Assembly: GCF_947492965.1 (NCBI RefSeq)
Contig: NZ_CANLOZ010000016.1
Span: forward strand, 1-54,883
Length of the DNA stretch: 54,883 nucleotides
Direction of reading: 5' to 3'
From: an uncultured Aquimarina sp.
GTDB lineage: Bacteria; Bacteroidota; Bacteroidia; Flavobacteriales; Flavobacteriaceae
Shown here: positions 27,922-35,553 of the stretch, piece after piece
How the letters are laid out: each line of letters opens with the position of its first letter
How positions within the stretch are numbered: the first letter of the stretch is position 1
The notes under the pieces: generated by a model
Told to the model about the DNA's origin: nothing
Databases searched by the model: none
The model's input: the letters and a program-made list of their open reading frames with translations, nothing else
Translations under genes and position numbers: made by a program

Positions 27922-27948
27922 TTCGATCTATTTTTTAATTGATTGCTT

Positions 27949-29199
27949 TTACTTTAATATTAATTCTTCGGTATCTCCAAAACTGTCATAACTAGAGGTT
28001 ACTACCTTATCTCCAGGAAGTAATCCATCAATAATTTCATAGTATTCAGTGTTTTGGCTACCTAAACTTATGTTCACTTTATATGCTGAATTTCCGTTTT
28101 CACTTATTTTATAAACCCAGTTTCCACCTGTTTTTTGGAAAAAACCACCTTTAGGGATTAACAGGGCTTGTTTTTCAGCACTAAGTGCCACTCGTATTTG
28201 TAGATTTTGTCCTCTTCTAATTCCTTCAGGAACGTCACCTTCGAATTGCATATCTACTTGGAAACGACCATTATTTACTTGAGTGAATACTTTCTTGATC
28301 ACTAGGGTGTACATCTTGTTATTAAAACTGAAGGTTCCTTTTTGACCGTTGTATATTCTGGAGATGTAGTGCTCGTCTATATCAACTCTTACTTTATATC
28401 CACTAAGTACATCTATTTGACCTAATCGCTCTCCTTTGTTTTTAGATTGTCCGATTTCCGCATCTAAAGAAGTCAATTGACCATCAACCGGTGCTCGAAC
28501 GACAAGATCTCCTACTTTTTTTCGCATTAATTCTAAAGCATTTTGAGTTCTGGTATAAGAGCTTTGTGCTTGATTTAATTCTAGTTTAGTAGAGATAGAA
28601 TCCTGACTTAATACTTGTTTGGCTAACTGCATTCTTTCTTGCTGGTATTTGTAATTGTTCTCAGAAGATTCATACTCTTGTCGTCCTACAGCTCCTTTAT
28701 CATATAGTCTTTTATTTAATTCATACACGCGTTTTGCCTCAATAAGGCTATTTTCTACATCCGTAAATTGATTACGACGATTAATCGTATTTTGTCTTGC
28801 CGCATTTTGAGAAATTTGCATCTGAGTAAGTAGATTATACACTGACGTTTCCTGATTGATCAGACTTAATTCTAAGTCTGTATTTGATAATCTTAGAATA
28901 GGTTCTCCTTTTTTCATAATTGCTCCATCTTCAACATATTTTTCTTCAACTCTTCCTCCTTCTAATGCATCTAAATAGATTGTTGTAATGGGTAGGACAA
29001 TTCCGTTTACAGGAATGTTTTCCTGAAACACATCTTTTTTAATAGTACTGATAGCAATACGCTCTTTTTCTACGTTTAATTTAGATCCTCCCAGAGATTG
29101 AGAAAAGACAAAGATGATGAGTGCTACTACTAATAAACCACCTACTACCATCGCTATACGTGATTTAGAAAATTTCTTTTTTTGAATTGGAACGTCCAT
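27949..29199 (-). CDS. MacA/HlyD-type periplasmic adaptor
   Basis: The protein has 416 residues. It has a single N-terminal membrane anchor (about 15-33) after a basic segment, a short biotinyl-lipoyl-like region (VEEKYVEDGAIMKKGEPILR), and a long coiled-coil hairpin (about 110-220). A second lipoyl half (LVVRAPVDGQLTSLDAEIGQ), a beta-barrel and a membrane-proximal domain (LIPKGGFFQKTGG) follow. This order is that of membrane fusion proteins such as MacA, which link an inner membrane ABC permease to TolC. It is the first gene of the eight-permease unit and the only adaptor in the locus, so both leftward units probably depend on it. Confidence 0.9.
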   Translation of the reverse strand: MDVPIQKKKFSKSRIAMVVGGLLVVALIIFVFSQSLGGSKLNVEKERIAISTIKKDVFQENIPVNGIVLPITTIYLDALEGGRVEEKYVEDGAIMKKGEPILRLSNTDLELSLINQETSVYNLLTQMQISQNAARQNTINRRNQFTDVENSLIEAKRVYELNKRLYDKGAVGRQEYESSENNYKYQQERMQLAKQVLSQDSISTKLELNQAQSSYTRTQNALELMRKKVGDLVVRAPVDGQLTSLDAEIGQSKNKGERLGQIDVLSGYKVRVDIDEHYISRIYNGQKGTFSFNNKMYTLVIKKVFTQVNNGRFQVDMQFEGDVPEGIRRGQNLQIRVALSAEKQALLIPKGGFFQKTGGNWVYKISENGNSAYKVNISLGSQNTEYYEIIDGLLPGDKVVTSSYDSFGDTEELILK

Positions 29200-29223
29200 T
29201 GATTGATTTTTTAATTACAATCT

Positions 29224-29345
29224 TTAGATAGTCAAGATGATGCCAAAAAATTAAATGTCTGATTATCAGTATTTAATGTTTTTTTGTAAAAATAAAAGTG
29301 TTCGGTTTTGATACACTTTCTGTTCGGAAATAGTACATTTAGCAA
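29224..29345 (-). promoter_or_regulatory. Promoter/operator region A of the adaptor-ATPase-permease unit
   Basis: It contains a TGGCATCATCTTGACT box at 29230-29245, a CTGA-TTA-TCAG remnant at about 29260-29270, an AGTGT-N11-ACACT dyad at 29297-29317 and a TGTTC at 29321-29325. A CAATCC follows at 29342. Each of these has a counterpart at the same place in the region at 7660-7780. The dyad sits about 50-70 bases upstream of the box, a normal distance for an enhancer-binding protein. The region lies between the adaptor gene and the divergent NtrC-type regulator gene, so autoregulation is also possible. Confidence 0.65.
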
Positions 29346-29407
29346 TCCCAAAATATTTTGTTTTTATAATTTTTACGACATCAGGATAATATTGTAATAT
29401 TGTATCA

Positions 29408-30757
29408 ATGGTATTAAAGGAAGCTACGATTTTAGTTATAGATGATGATGTAGATGTATTAACTGCATTGCGTCTTTTATTAAAGCCTTTGGTAAAGGAG
29501 GTAATTATTGAAAAAAATCCAAGTAATATTGGTGCTCAGATAGACAAGAAGAGTTTTGATATTATCATCTTGGATATGAACTTCAATGGTTTGGTAAATA
29601 CTGGTAATGAAGGGATATTTTGGTTAAATGAAATTAAAAAGTCGAGACCTGATACCGATGTAGTCTTAATTACAGCGTATGCTGATATCGATTTGGCGAT
29701 TAGAGCCCTAAAAGAAGGAGCTTCGGATTTTTTGGTAAAACCATGGAAGAATGAAAAAATAATAAATACTATTAGTTCATTATTAAAAGCCCGAAAATCT
29801 AATACAACCAACAAAAATCCTCAAACACTTTCTACGAGTACCATCATTGGAGAAAGCGACGCGATAAAAGATGTTTTCTTAAAACTTAAAAAAGTCGCTC
29901 CAACAGATGCGAATGTTTTGATTCTTGGAGAGAATGGTACTGGTAAAGATTTAATTGCAAGAGCTTTACATGATAATTCTAATAGGAGGAATAAGCCATT
30001 TGTAAAAGTAGATGTAGGTGCACTTACTTCTTCTCTTTTCGAAAGTGAATTGTTTGGATATAAAAAAGGTGCTTTTACAGATGCGAAAGAGGATAGAACA
30101 GGAAGGTTTGAAGCTGCCAACGGCGGTACTTTATTTTTAGACGAGATAGGAAATATCACCTTAGGACAGCAGGTACGATTATTAACAGTATTACAAAACA
30201 GATTAGTAACTCCTTTAGGTTCTAATCAGGAAATACCGATCGATATCCGGTTGATATGTGCAACAAACCTGGAGCCCAAAGTACTTGCAGATGAGCAAAA
30301 GTTTAGAAAAGATCTGATTTATAGAATAAATACGGTGGATATCGTAATGCCACCATTACGAGATAGAGGAACTGATATTACGTTATTAGCAAAACACTTT
30401 ATCGGTATCTATGCGGATAAATATAATAAAGCACAGTTTTCGTTGGATTCTGGATTTATATCTAAATTAAAAAAACACGATTTCCCAGGAAACGTTAGAG
30501 AATTACAATATGTTTTAGAAAGAGCAGTAATTATGACAGATGGGAATGTTTTGAAACCGGAGGATTTGGTGTTTTCAACTATCGAACGCCAAACAACCAA
30601 GACTTCATCGACCACTACAATGAATTTAGATAGTATAGAGAAAAATGCAATTCTTACAGTTCTGGAGAAGAATAAAGGAAATGTTTCTAAATCGGCAAAA
30701 GAATTAGGAATCACAAGAGCAGCGTTATACAGAAGGTTAGACAAATATGAATTATAA
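29408..30757 (+). CDS. NtrC-family sigma-54-dependent response regulator
   Basis: The protein has 449 residues. Receiver domain (about 5-125): acidic residues D12-D14, phosphoacceptor D56, and Lys in FLVKPW (residue 111). AAA+ domain (about 145-375): Walker A GENGTGKD at 174-181, sigma-54 contact loop GAFTDA at 221-226 (canonical GAFTGA), Walker B TLFLDEIGN at 241-249. C-terminal Fis-type helix-turn-helix: GNVSKSAKELGITRAALYRR. It is divergent from the efflux unit and overlaps the kinase gene by 11 bases. It probably binds the AGTGT-N11-ACACT dyads. The GAFTDA form also occurs in other Bacteroidota regulators as far as I recall. Confidence 0.93.
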   Translation: MVLKEATILVIDDDVDVLTALRLLLKPLVKEVIIEKNPSNIGAQIDKKSFDIIILDMNFNGLVNTGNEGIFWLNEIKKSRPDTDVVLITAYADIDLAIRALKEGASDFLVKPWKNEKIINTISSLLKARKSNTTNKNPQTLSTSTIIGESDAIKDVFLKLKKVAPTDANVLILGENGTGKDLIARALHDNSNRRNKPFVKVDVGALTSSLFESELFGYKKGAFTDAKEDRTGRFEAANGGTLFLDEIGNITLGQQVRLLTVLQNRLVTPLGSNQEIPIDIRLICATNLEPKVLADEQKFRKDLIYRINTVDIVMPPLRDRGTDITLLAKHFIGIYADKYNKAQFSLDSGFISKLKKHDFPGNVRELQYVLERAVIMTDGNVLKPEDLVFSTIERQTTKTSSTTTMNLDSIEKNAILTVLEKNKGNVSKSAKELGITRAALYRRLDKYEL

Positions 30758-32090
30758 TGGTTATATTACCCGCCTTTTTTTAAGGATTTTAGTTTTGGTA
30801 GGGCTTATCTTGGGTGTAGTATATGCTTTTGATAAGGGATATACTAGTATTGGAACTATAGTAAGTTTTGTAATTGTTTATTTCGGCTACACCACCTATG
30901 TTTTCGTAAAACGTCGTTTTGTAGTGATGGATGACTTTTTTGAGGCTGTAAAATATAGAGACTTTTCACGATGGTTTCCAGAAGATAGAGGTCCTAAAGA
31001 TATTCGATTTTTATATAGAGGTTTTAATGAAGTAAATCGTACCATTAAAGAAATTAATTCTAAGAATGAAGCGCAATATGTATATCTCCAAAAAATATTA
31101 GAAATGGTAGACATAGGAATTATTGCGTATAATCTGGATACAGGAGATGTTTTGTGGTCCAATGATTCCTTTAGAGAAACACTTGATTTTCCATCGTTTA
31201 AAAATATTCGCTTTGTAGAAGGTAGAAAACCAGAATTGTATGATGCTATTTTTGAAACCTATCATAGGGAACCCAATTCGATTTCTATAGCAGTACAAAA
31301 TGAAAAGATAAAAGTTCTCATTTCTGATACTGTTTTTCAGGTAAAGGATGATCCGTTTAAACTAATCGTACTGCAGAATATTGATGATACTTTAAATAGA
31401 AATGAATCAGAAGCTTGGAAAAAGTTATTAAGTGTGATGACTCATGAAATTATGAATTCTATTGCTCCGATTTCGTCATTGGCAGATACATTACAAACAC
31501 ATTTACAGCTAACGTTAGATAATCCAGAGGAATATCCGCTAGAATTACAAGACATCAATGCAGGTATCAAAACTATTCAGAATAGGAGTGAGGGGCTACT
31601 AAAGTTTGCTAAAACCTATCGTAGCCTAAGTAAAGTAACACATTTGAGCTTGGAAAAGAAAATGGTAGTAGAACTATTCGACACCATAAAGCTATTGATG
31701 CAACCCTCACTGGATGTAAAGAATATTCATATAGATTTTAAAGTAACACCTCCAAAATTAGAATTAAATATTGATAGCTACCTCATAGAGCAAGTGCTAA
31801 TAAATCTAATTGTAAATGCTGTAGATGCCTGTAGACATAGAGAGCAACCACAAATAAGAGTAATTGCAGAGCAAAAACCAAATAGGAATATTGTTATTAA
31901 AGTATACGATAATGGTTCTGGAATTCCTCAGGATATAATGGAGAGTATCTTTATTCCATTTTTTACGAGTAAATCAACTGGTAGTGGTATTGGTCTTAGT
32001 TTATGTAAACAGATTATGTTATTGCATAAAGGTAAAATACTCGTAAATAGTAAAGAAGACGAAGGAACTGTGTTTAGTTTGGTTTTTTAG
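30747..32090 (+). CDS. Membrane histidine kinase with minimal extracellular loop
   Basis: The protein has 447 residues. Two membrane helices (about 8-27 and 34-54) are separated by only six or seven residues (DKGYTSI). A HAMP-like segment and a PAS-like domain (about 110-215) follow. The phosphoacceptor is H233 in VMTHEIMNSI. The ATP-binding domain has the N box NLIVNAVDAC, G1 DNGSGIP, F box FIPFFTS and G2 GSGIGLSL. The ATG lies inside the regulator gene, so the two are translationally coupled and form a pair. With almost no outside domain, it either senses within the membrane or cytoplasm or depends on a partner such as the adjacent transporters. Confidence 0.9.
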   Translation: MNYNGYITRLFLRILVLVGLILGVVYAFDKGYTSIGTIVSFVIVYFGYTTYVFVKRRFVVMDDFFEAVKYRDFSRWFPEDRGPKDIRFLYRGFNEVNRTIKEINSKNEAQYVYLQKILEMVDIGIIAYNLDTGDVLWSNDSFRETLDFPSFKNIRFVEGRKPELYDAIFETYHREPNSISIAVQNEKIKVLISDTVFQVKDDPFKLIVLQNIDDTLNRNESEAWKKLLSVMTHEIMNSIAPISSLADTLQTHLQLTLDNPEEYPLELQDINAGIKTIQNRSEGLLKFAKTYRSLSKVTHLSLEKKMVVELFDTIKLLMQPSLDVKNIHIDFKVTPPKLELNIDSYLIEQVLINLIVNAVDACRHREQPQIRVIAEQKPNRNIVIKVYDNGSGIPQDIMESIFIPFFTSKSTGSGIGLSLCKQIMLLHKGKILVNSKEDEGTVFSLVF

Positions 32091-32707
32091 TTTGATTTCT
32101 TGTCTTGAAATTCCTTCAACTGTTTTTCTAATTCTTCTATTTTATCTTCTAATCGCTGTATTCTAGGTTGAAATTCTTTTACTGTAAATCGTTGTTCTAT
32201 ATGTTGTGGGCAGTTTACATCCCAAGCATTGACTTTAATTTTAATAATTCGTTCTACTTTAGCCGCATAATCTTTATCTGAAACTTTTTCAAAAAGAGTA
32301 ACGTCTTCTTCAGTCTGAGGAACGATTTCTCCCCAAATTTTTATTCGCATTCTATTTGGATAGTCCATTAAAAAGAGATGTACTTTGTTATTTACATCAA
32401 AATTACCCACAGAAATGTATTGTCTGTTTCCAGAATAATCTGCAAATGCCAAATGCTTTTCATCCAAAACTTTCAGGAAACCTTTCGGTCCACCTCTATG
32501 CTGAATGTAAGGTTGGCCTTCGTTGTTTGCAGAAGCCATATAAAATGAATCTCTTAGCGCAAGAAATGATTCTAAACCTTCAGTTATAGTATCTTGCCAA
32601 TCTCTACGCTCTGCCATTTTTTGATAGGTCTCTCTAGACCCCATCTCTTCTTGGCGTTTTTTAACTTCTGGACTAAAAGCGATATCACTAATAAAACTTT
32701 TACTCAT
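32087..32707 (-). CDS. Pyridoxamine 5'-phosphate oxidase-fold protein
   Basis: The protein has 206 residues. The core reads SFYMASANNEGQPYIQHRGG, then GNRQYISVGN and NKVHLFLMDYPNRMRIKIWG. This is the split-barrel flavin-binding fold of PNPOx-like proteins, which bind FMN, F420 or haem. The C-terminal 25 residues form a charged coiled coil (IEELEKQLKEF). Its stop codon overlaps that of the convergent kinase gene (32087-32090), and no terminator lies between them. It starts 81 bases after the ThuA-domain gene ends and may be read from the same transcript. The substrate is unknown. Confidence 0.85.
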   Translation of the reverse strand: MSKSFISDIAFSPEVKKRQEEMGSRETYQKMAERRDWQDTITEGLESFLALRDSFYMASANNEGQPYIQHRGGPKGFLKVLDEKHLAFADYSGNRQYISVGNFDVNNKVHLFLMDYPNRMRIKIWGEIVPQTEEDVTLFEKVSDKDYAAKVERIIKIKVNAWDVNCPQHIEQRFTVKEFQPRIQRLEDKIEELEKQLKEFQDKKSN

Positions 32708-32788
32708 GCTACTAGTTTTTTGATGAGTAAATAGTCTGCTTATTTTGCAAGAACTTTCAATTTAGTATTTACTTCATTTTTAAAGGGT

Positions 32789-35533
32789 TTATAGCTTTAC
32801 AAATTTTATTACCTTATTTTCCATATCACCGAGAATCTTTAGATAATACATTCCTTTAGCAAAAGTGTGTATATCTATGATCTCATTTTCGGAACTTAAA
32901 CTTTTGTTTAAAACAACCTTTCCATTGATATCATAAATGCGTACTACAGCATTTGGAGCACCTTCAATAGTAATAGAGTTGGCAGCTGGATTAGGATATA
33001 AGATGATATTGGTATTTTCTGAAATTTCTGGCGCTTTGATATCATCAATTGGAGTAATAATCCAATGTAGATTTTGACTTGTATTAGAAGAATCATATAG
33101 GTTAACGTTTTGAGCATTGGATCCCGCATTACCACCATTGATGGCAAAACCTGAAGCATTACGTTTAATTAATTGAAAAGCTCCATCTCCTACGTCTACT
33201 TTTAACCAATGCTGATTTTGATTGTTTTCGGCACAATTCCATAAATACACATTTTGTCCATTTGTACCACCATGATCTCCATCGATACAATAATTTGTTC
33301 CAATCTTTTGATATGAATAATATCCATTACCACGATCAATCTCAATCCATTGTTGATTCACATTGCTAGAATTCTCAGACCATAAATACACATTTTGTCC
33401 ATTAGCACCACCATGATCTCCGTCTAGAGCGAAACCTGGAGCATTACGCTTAGTGATATGTACTATGGTAGTTGTCGGAGAATTATCTATGATTTCGAAA
33501 TCAAAAGTTTCCCATATGCCATCCGCATTTCCAGCAGGAAAAAGTGATGTGTTATTGATATTCCAATTAGCTTGTACCCATCCGTTATTAAATAAACTTT
33601 TTAATGCAACTTGATTATTTGCTTTAGGTTCCCAACCAAAATTTTCCCAAGTTCCTGGAGCGTTACCTGTAGCACGAATAGGTGTGGTTCTCGAATTGCG
33701 AACTACTTGTACATATTTATCGGTAGCTACCGATTTAAGAGCAATACAACCATTGGGATGTTCTTCTACATAAAATAATGCTCTATCAGCAATTTCACCA
33801 TTAGCAATAAGGCTGGAATTAGAAGGATCGATAGTAACCCATTTTTGATCACCACCTGATTTTTTAAGCGCAATCATTTGTCCTATGGGAGCATCAGTAT
33901 CACAGGTTGGAGTAGGAGTAGTGTCATCACCCCATCCTAGTGTTGCAACATCTTCTGCTGGGAATTCAGTTTCTGACTTTATCCTAATATTCCGATAGTA
34001 TAATTCTGCTCCTTCAGATTGTATTTGTATTTGTCCACTGGTTACTGTATTTCCATTCCAGGTAGCATCTTGCAATGCATTAACCATAACACCATTTACA
34101 TAATGAATTGCTCTATCACCAATTACAATAATTTCTAATAAATTCCATTCTCCATTTGGAAATTCTGGGTTTGATCCAGCTCTAATTAGTGTTCCCGTAT
34201 TCAATGGGGCCATAGGTGTAAAGGTTAATCCATTTCTATTTTCTGACGGAACCAAACCTTTCGTTCCTGCTAAACCAATATAATCCCCTAAGTCTCCTTC
34301 TTGCACTTGAAACTCCAATGAAGACTTCCATACATCCCAAAACGTTCCGTGTTCTCCATTACAATGATATAAAATACCACTATCTCTAAGGCGATTTAAT
34401 CTGGGTTCCCACTTTAGCTCTCCCCACTTAAATTCCATGCTTAGATGATAATTCTCGAATTCATTTAAAGTAGTTAATCCTCCGTAAACTTCACCAGTTA
34501 TATAGAGTTGTTTTTCACCATTTTCTTCAATTATAGAAAACACATTTCGAGGATCATTGTTTAATTCCAAAGGAGTTCCAGATCCATTAGTAACATTATC
34601 ACTAGCACCAGGTAATCCAGTTGTGCTATGTGGCACTCCCATCCATATTTCCCAACAATCTAAATCATTTTCTAGAAGATCTGTCCATTCACTAGTTAAA
34701 GTGGCGCCACAATCATTAACAGGTTCATTTGTATCTAATCGATCTGCTACCCATAGCACTGCTTTTTCGATCATTCTTCTAAAAGTTTCATTATCATTAT
34801 ACGTAGTAGCATTATGACCTAGAGCTGTATAAAATGATCTTCCTCCGTCAAATTCTTTTAACCAGGTAATAGGACGAGTGGCATCATAACTTTGATTTCC
34901 TGTAGTCTGTACTTCTAAAAGATCAAAATTAGTATCACTTAATTGTCCGCCGTTTAGTTCCCAATAATACCATTCTTCTTCATGAGACCATACATCTCCT
35001 GCATTTCCTATATGGTTAGTGACAGGATGGTCTACCAGCACATTCATTACGCCTGGTAGATTATTAGAAGTATGATTCGGACTGGTTTGTACGATGGCAC
35101 CAACAAGCTCATTATACCATGGCCATGTAGAACCTGCATTGGTACCTCTGTAGGTATCACTAGCTGCATGAAAACCAACAAAACCACCACCATTTTGTAT
35201 GAATGTTTCCATGGCATTCTTCTGATTATCATCTAATAAATCTCCACCTGATGTATTTGAAAATATAATAACATCATAATTGGCTAGATTTTGATCCGTA
35301 AAAACAGATGCATCTCTGGTATCATCAACAGACCACGTATCATGATCTGCATTGGCCCCTAAATCTTCTAACATAGCTATACTGGCATTAATAGCGCCAG
35401 TATGTCTAAACCCATTGGTTTCATGGAATACTAATACATTGAAATCCTGAGTATAACTAAACTGAACAAGTAGAGCGAAAAAACAGTATAGTATTATCAA
35501 AATACTGTTTTTAGATGGGGTTACATTTTTCAT
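32789..35533 (-). CDS. Secreted ThuA + DUF1080 + beta-trefoil protein, T9SS cargo
   Basis: The protein has 914 residues. Order: signal peptide (1-29); ThuA-like domain (about 30-270, NVLVFHETNGFRHTG, GGGFVGFHAASD, HEEEWYYW); DUF1080 3-keto-disaccharide hydrolase-like domain (about 285-525, DSGILYHCNGEHG); a fascin-like trefoil (about 545-690); a ricin-type lectin repeat (about 695-835) with QQWIEI, QHWLKV and LHWIIT; and a type A T9SS sorting domain (YPNPAANSITI, FAKGMYYLKI). ThuA and DUF1080 proteins act on oxidised sugars, so an extracellular sugar-modifying role is likely. It is the last gene of a three-gene secreted cluster. Confidence 0.85.
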   Translation of the reverse strand: MKNVTPSKNSILIILYCFFALLVQFSYTQDFNVLVFHETNGFRHTGAINASIAMLEDLGANADHDTWSVDDTRDASVFTDQNLANYDVIIFSNTSGGDLLDDNQKNAMETFIQNGGGFVGFHAASDTYRGTNAGSTWPWYNELVGAIVQTSPNHTSNNLPGVMNVLVDHPVTNHIGNAGDVWSHEEEWYYWELNGGQLSDTNFDLLEVQTTGNQSYDATRPITWLKEFDGGRSFYTALGHNATTYNDNETFRRMIEKAVLWVADRLDTNEPVNDCGATLTSEWTDLLENDLDCWEIWMGVPHSTTGLPGASDNVTNGSGTPLELNNDPRNVFSIIEENGEKQLYITGEVYGGLTTLNEFENYHLSMEFKWGELKWEPRLNRLRDSGILYHCNGEHGTFWDVWKSSLEFQVQEGDLGDYIGLAGTKGLVPSENRNGLTFTPMAPLNTGTLIRAGSNPEFPNGEWNLLEIIVIGDRAIHYVNGVMVNALQDATWNGNTVTSGQIQIQSEGAELYYRNIRIKSETEFPAEDVATLGWGDDTTPTPTCDTDAPIGQMIALKKSGGDQKWVTIDPSNSSLIANGEIADRALFYVEEHPNGCIALKSVATDKYVQVVRNSRTTPIRATGNAPGTWENFGWEPKANNQVALKSLFNNGWVQANWNINNTSLFPAGNADGIWETFDFEIIDNSPTTTIVHITKRNAPGFALDGDHGGANGQNVYLWSENSSNVNQQWIEIDRGNGYYSYQKIGTNYCIDGDHGGTNGQNVYLWNCAENNQNQHWLKVDVGDGAFQLIKRNASGFAINGGNAGSNAQNVNLYDSSNTSQNLHWIITPIDDIKAPEISENTNIILYPNPAANSITIEGAPNAVVRIYDINGKVVLNKSLSSENEIIDIHTFAKGMYYLKILGDMENKVIKFVKL

Positions 35534-35553
35534 GGTTTTAAGTTTAAAGAGTT

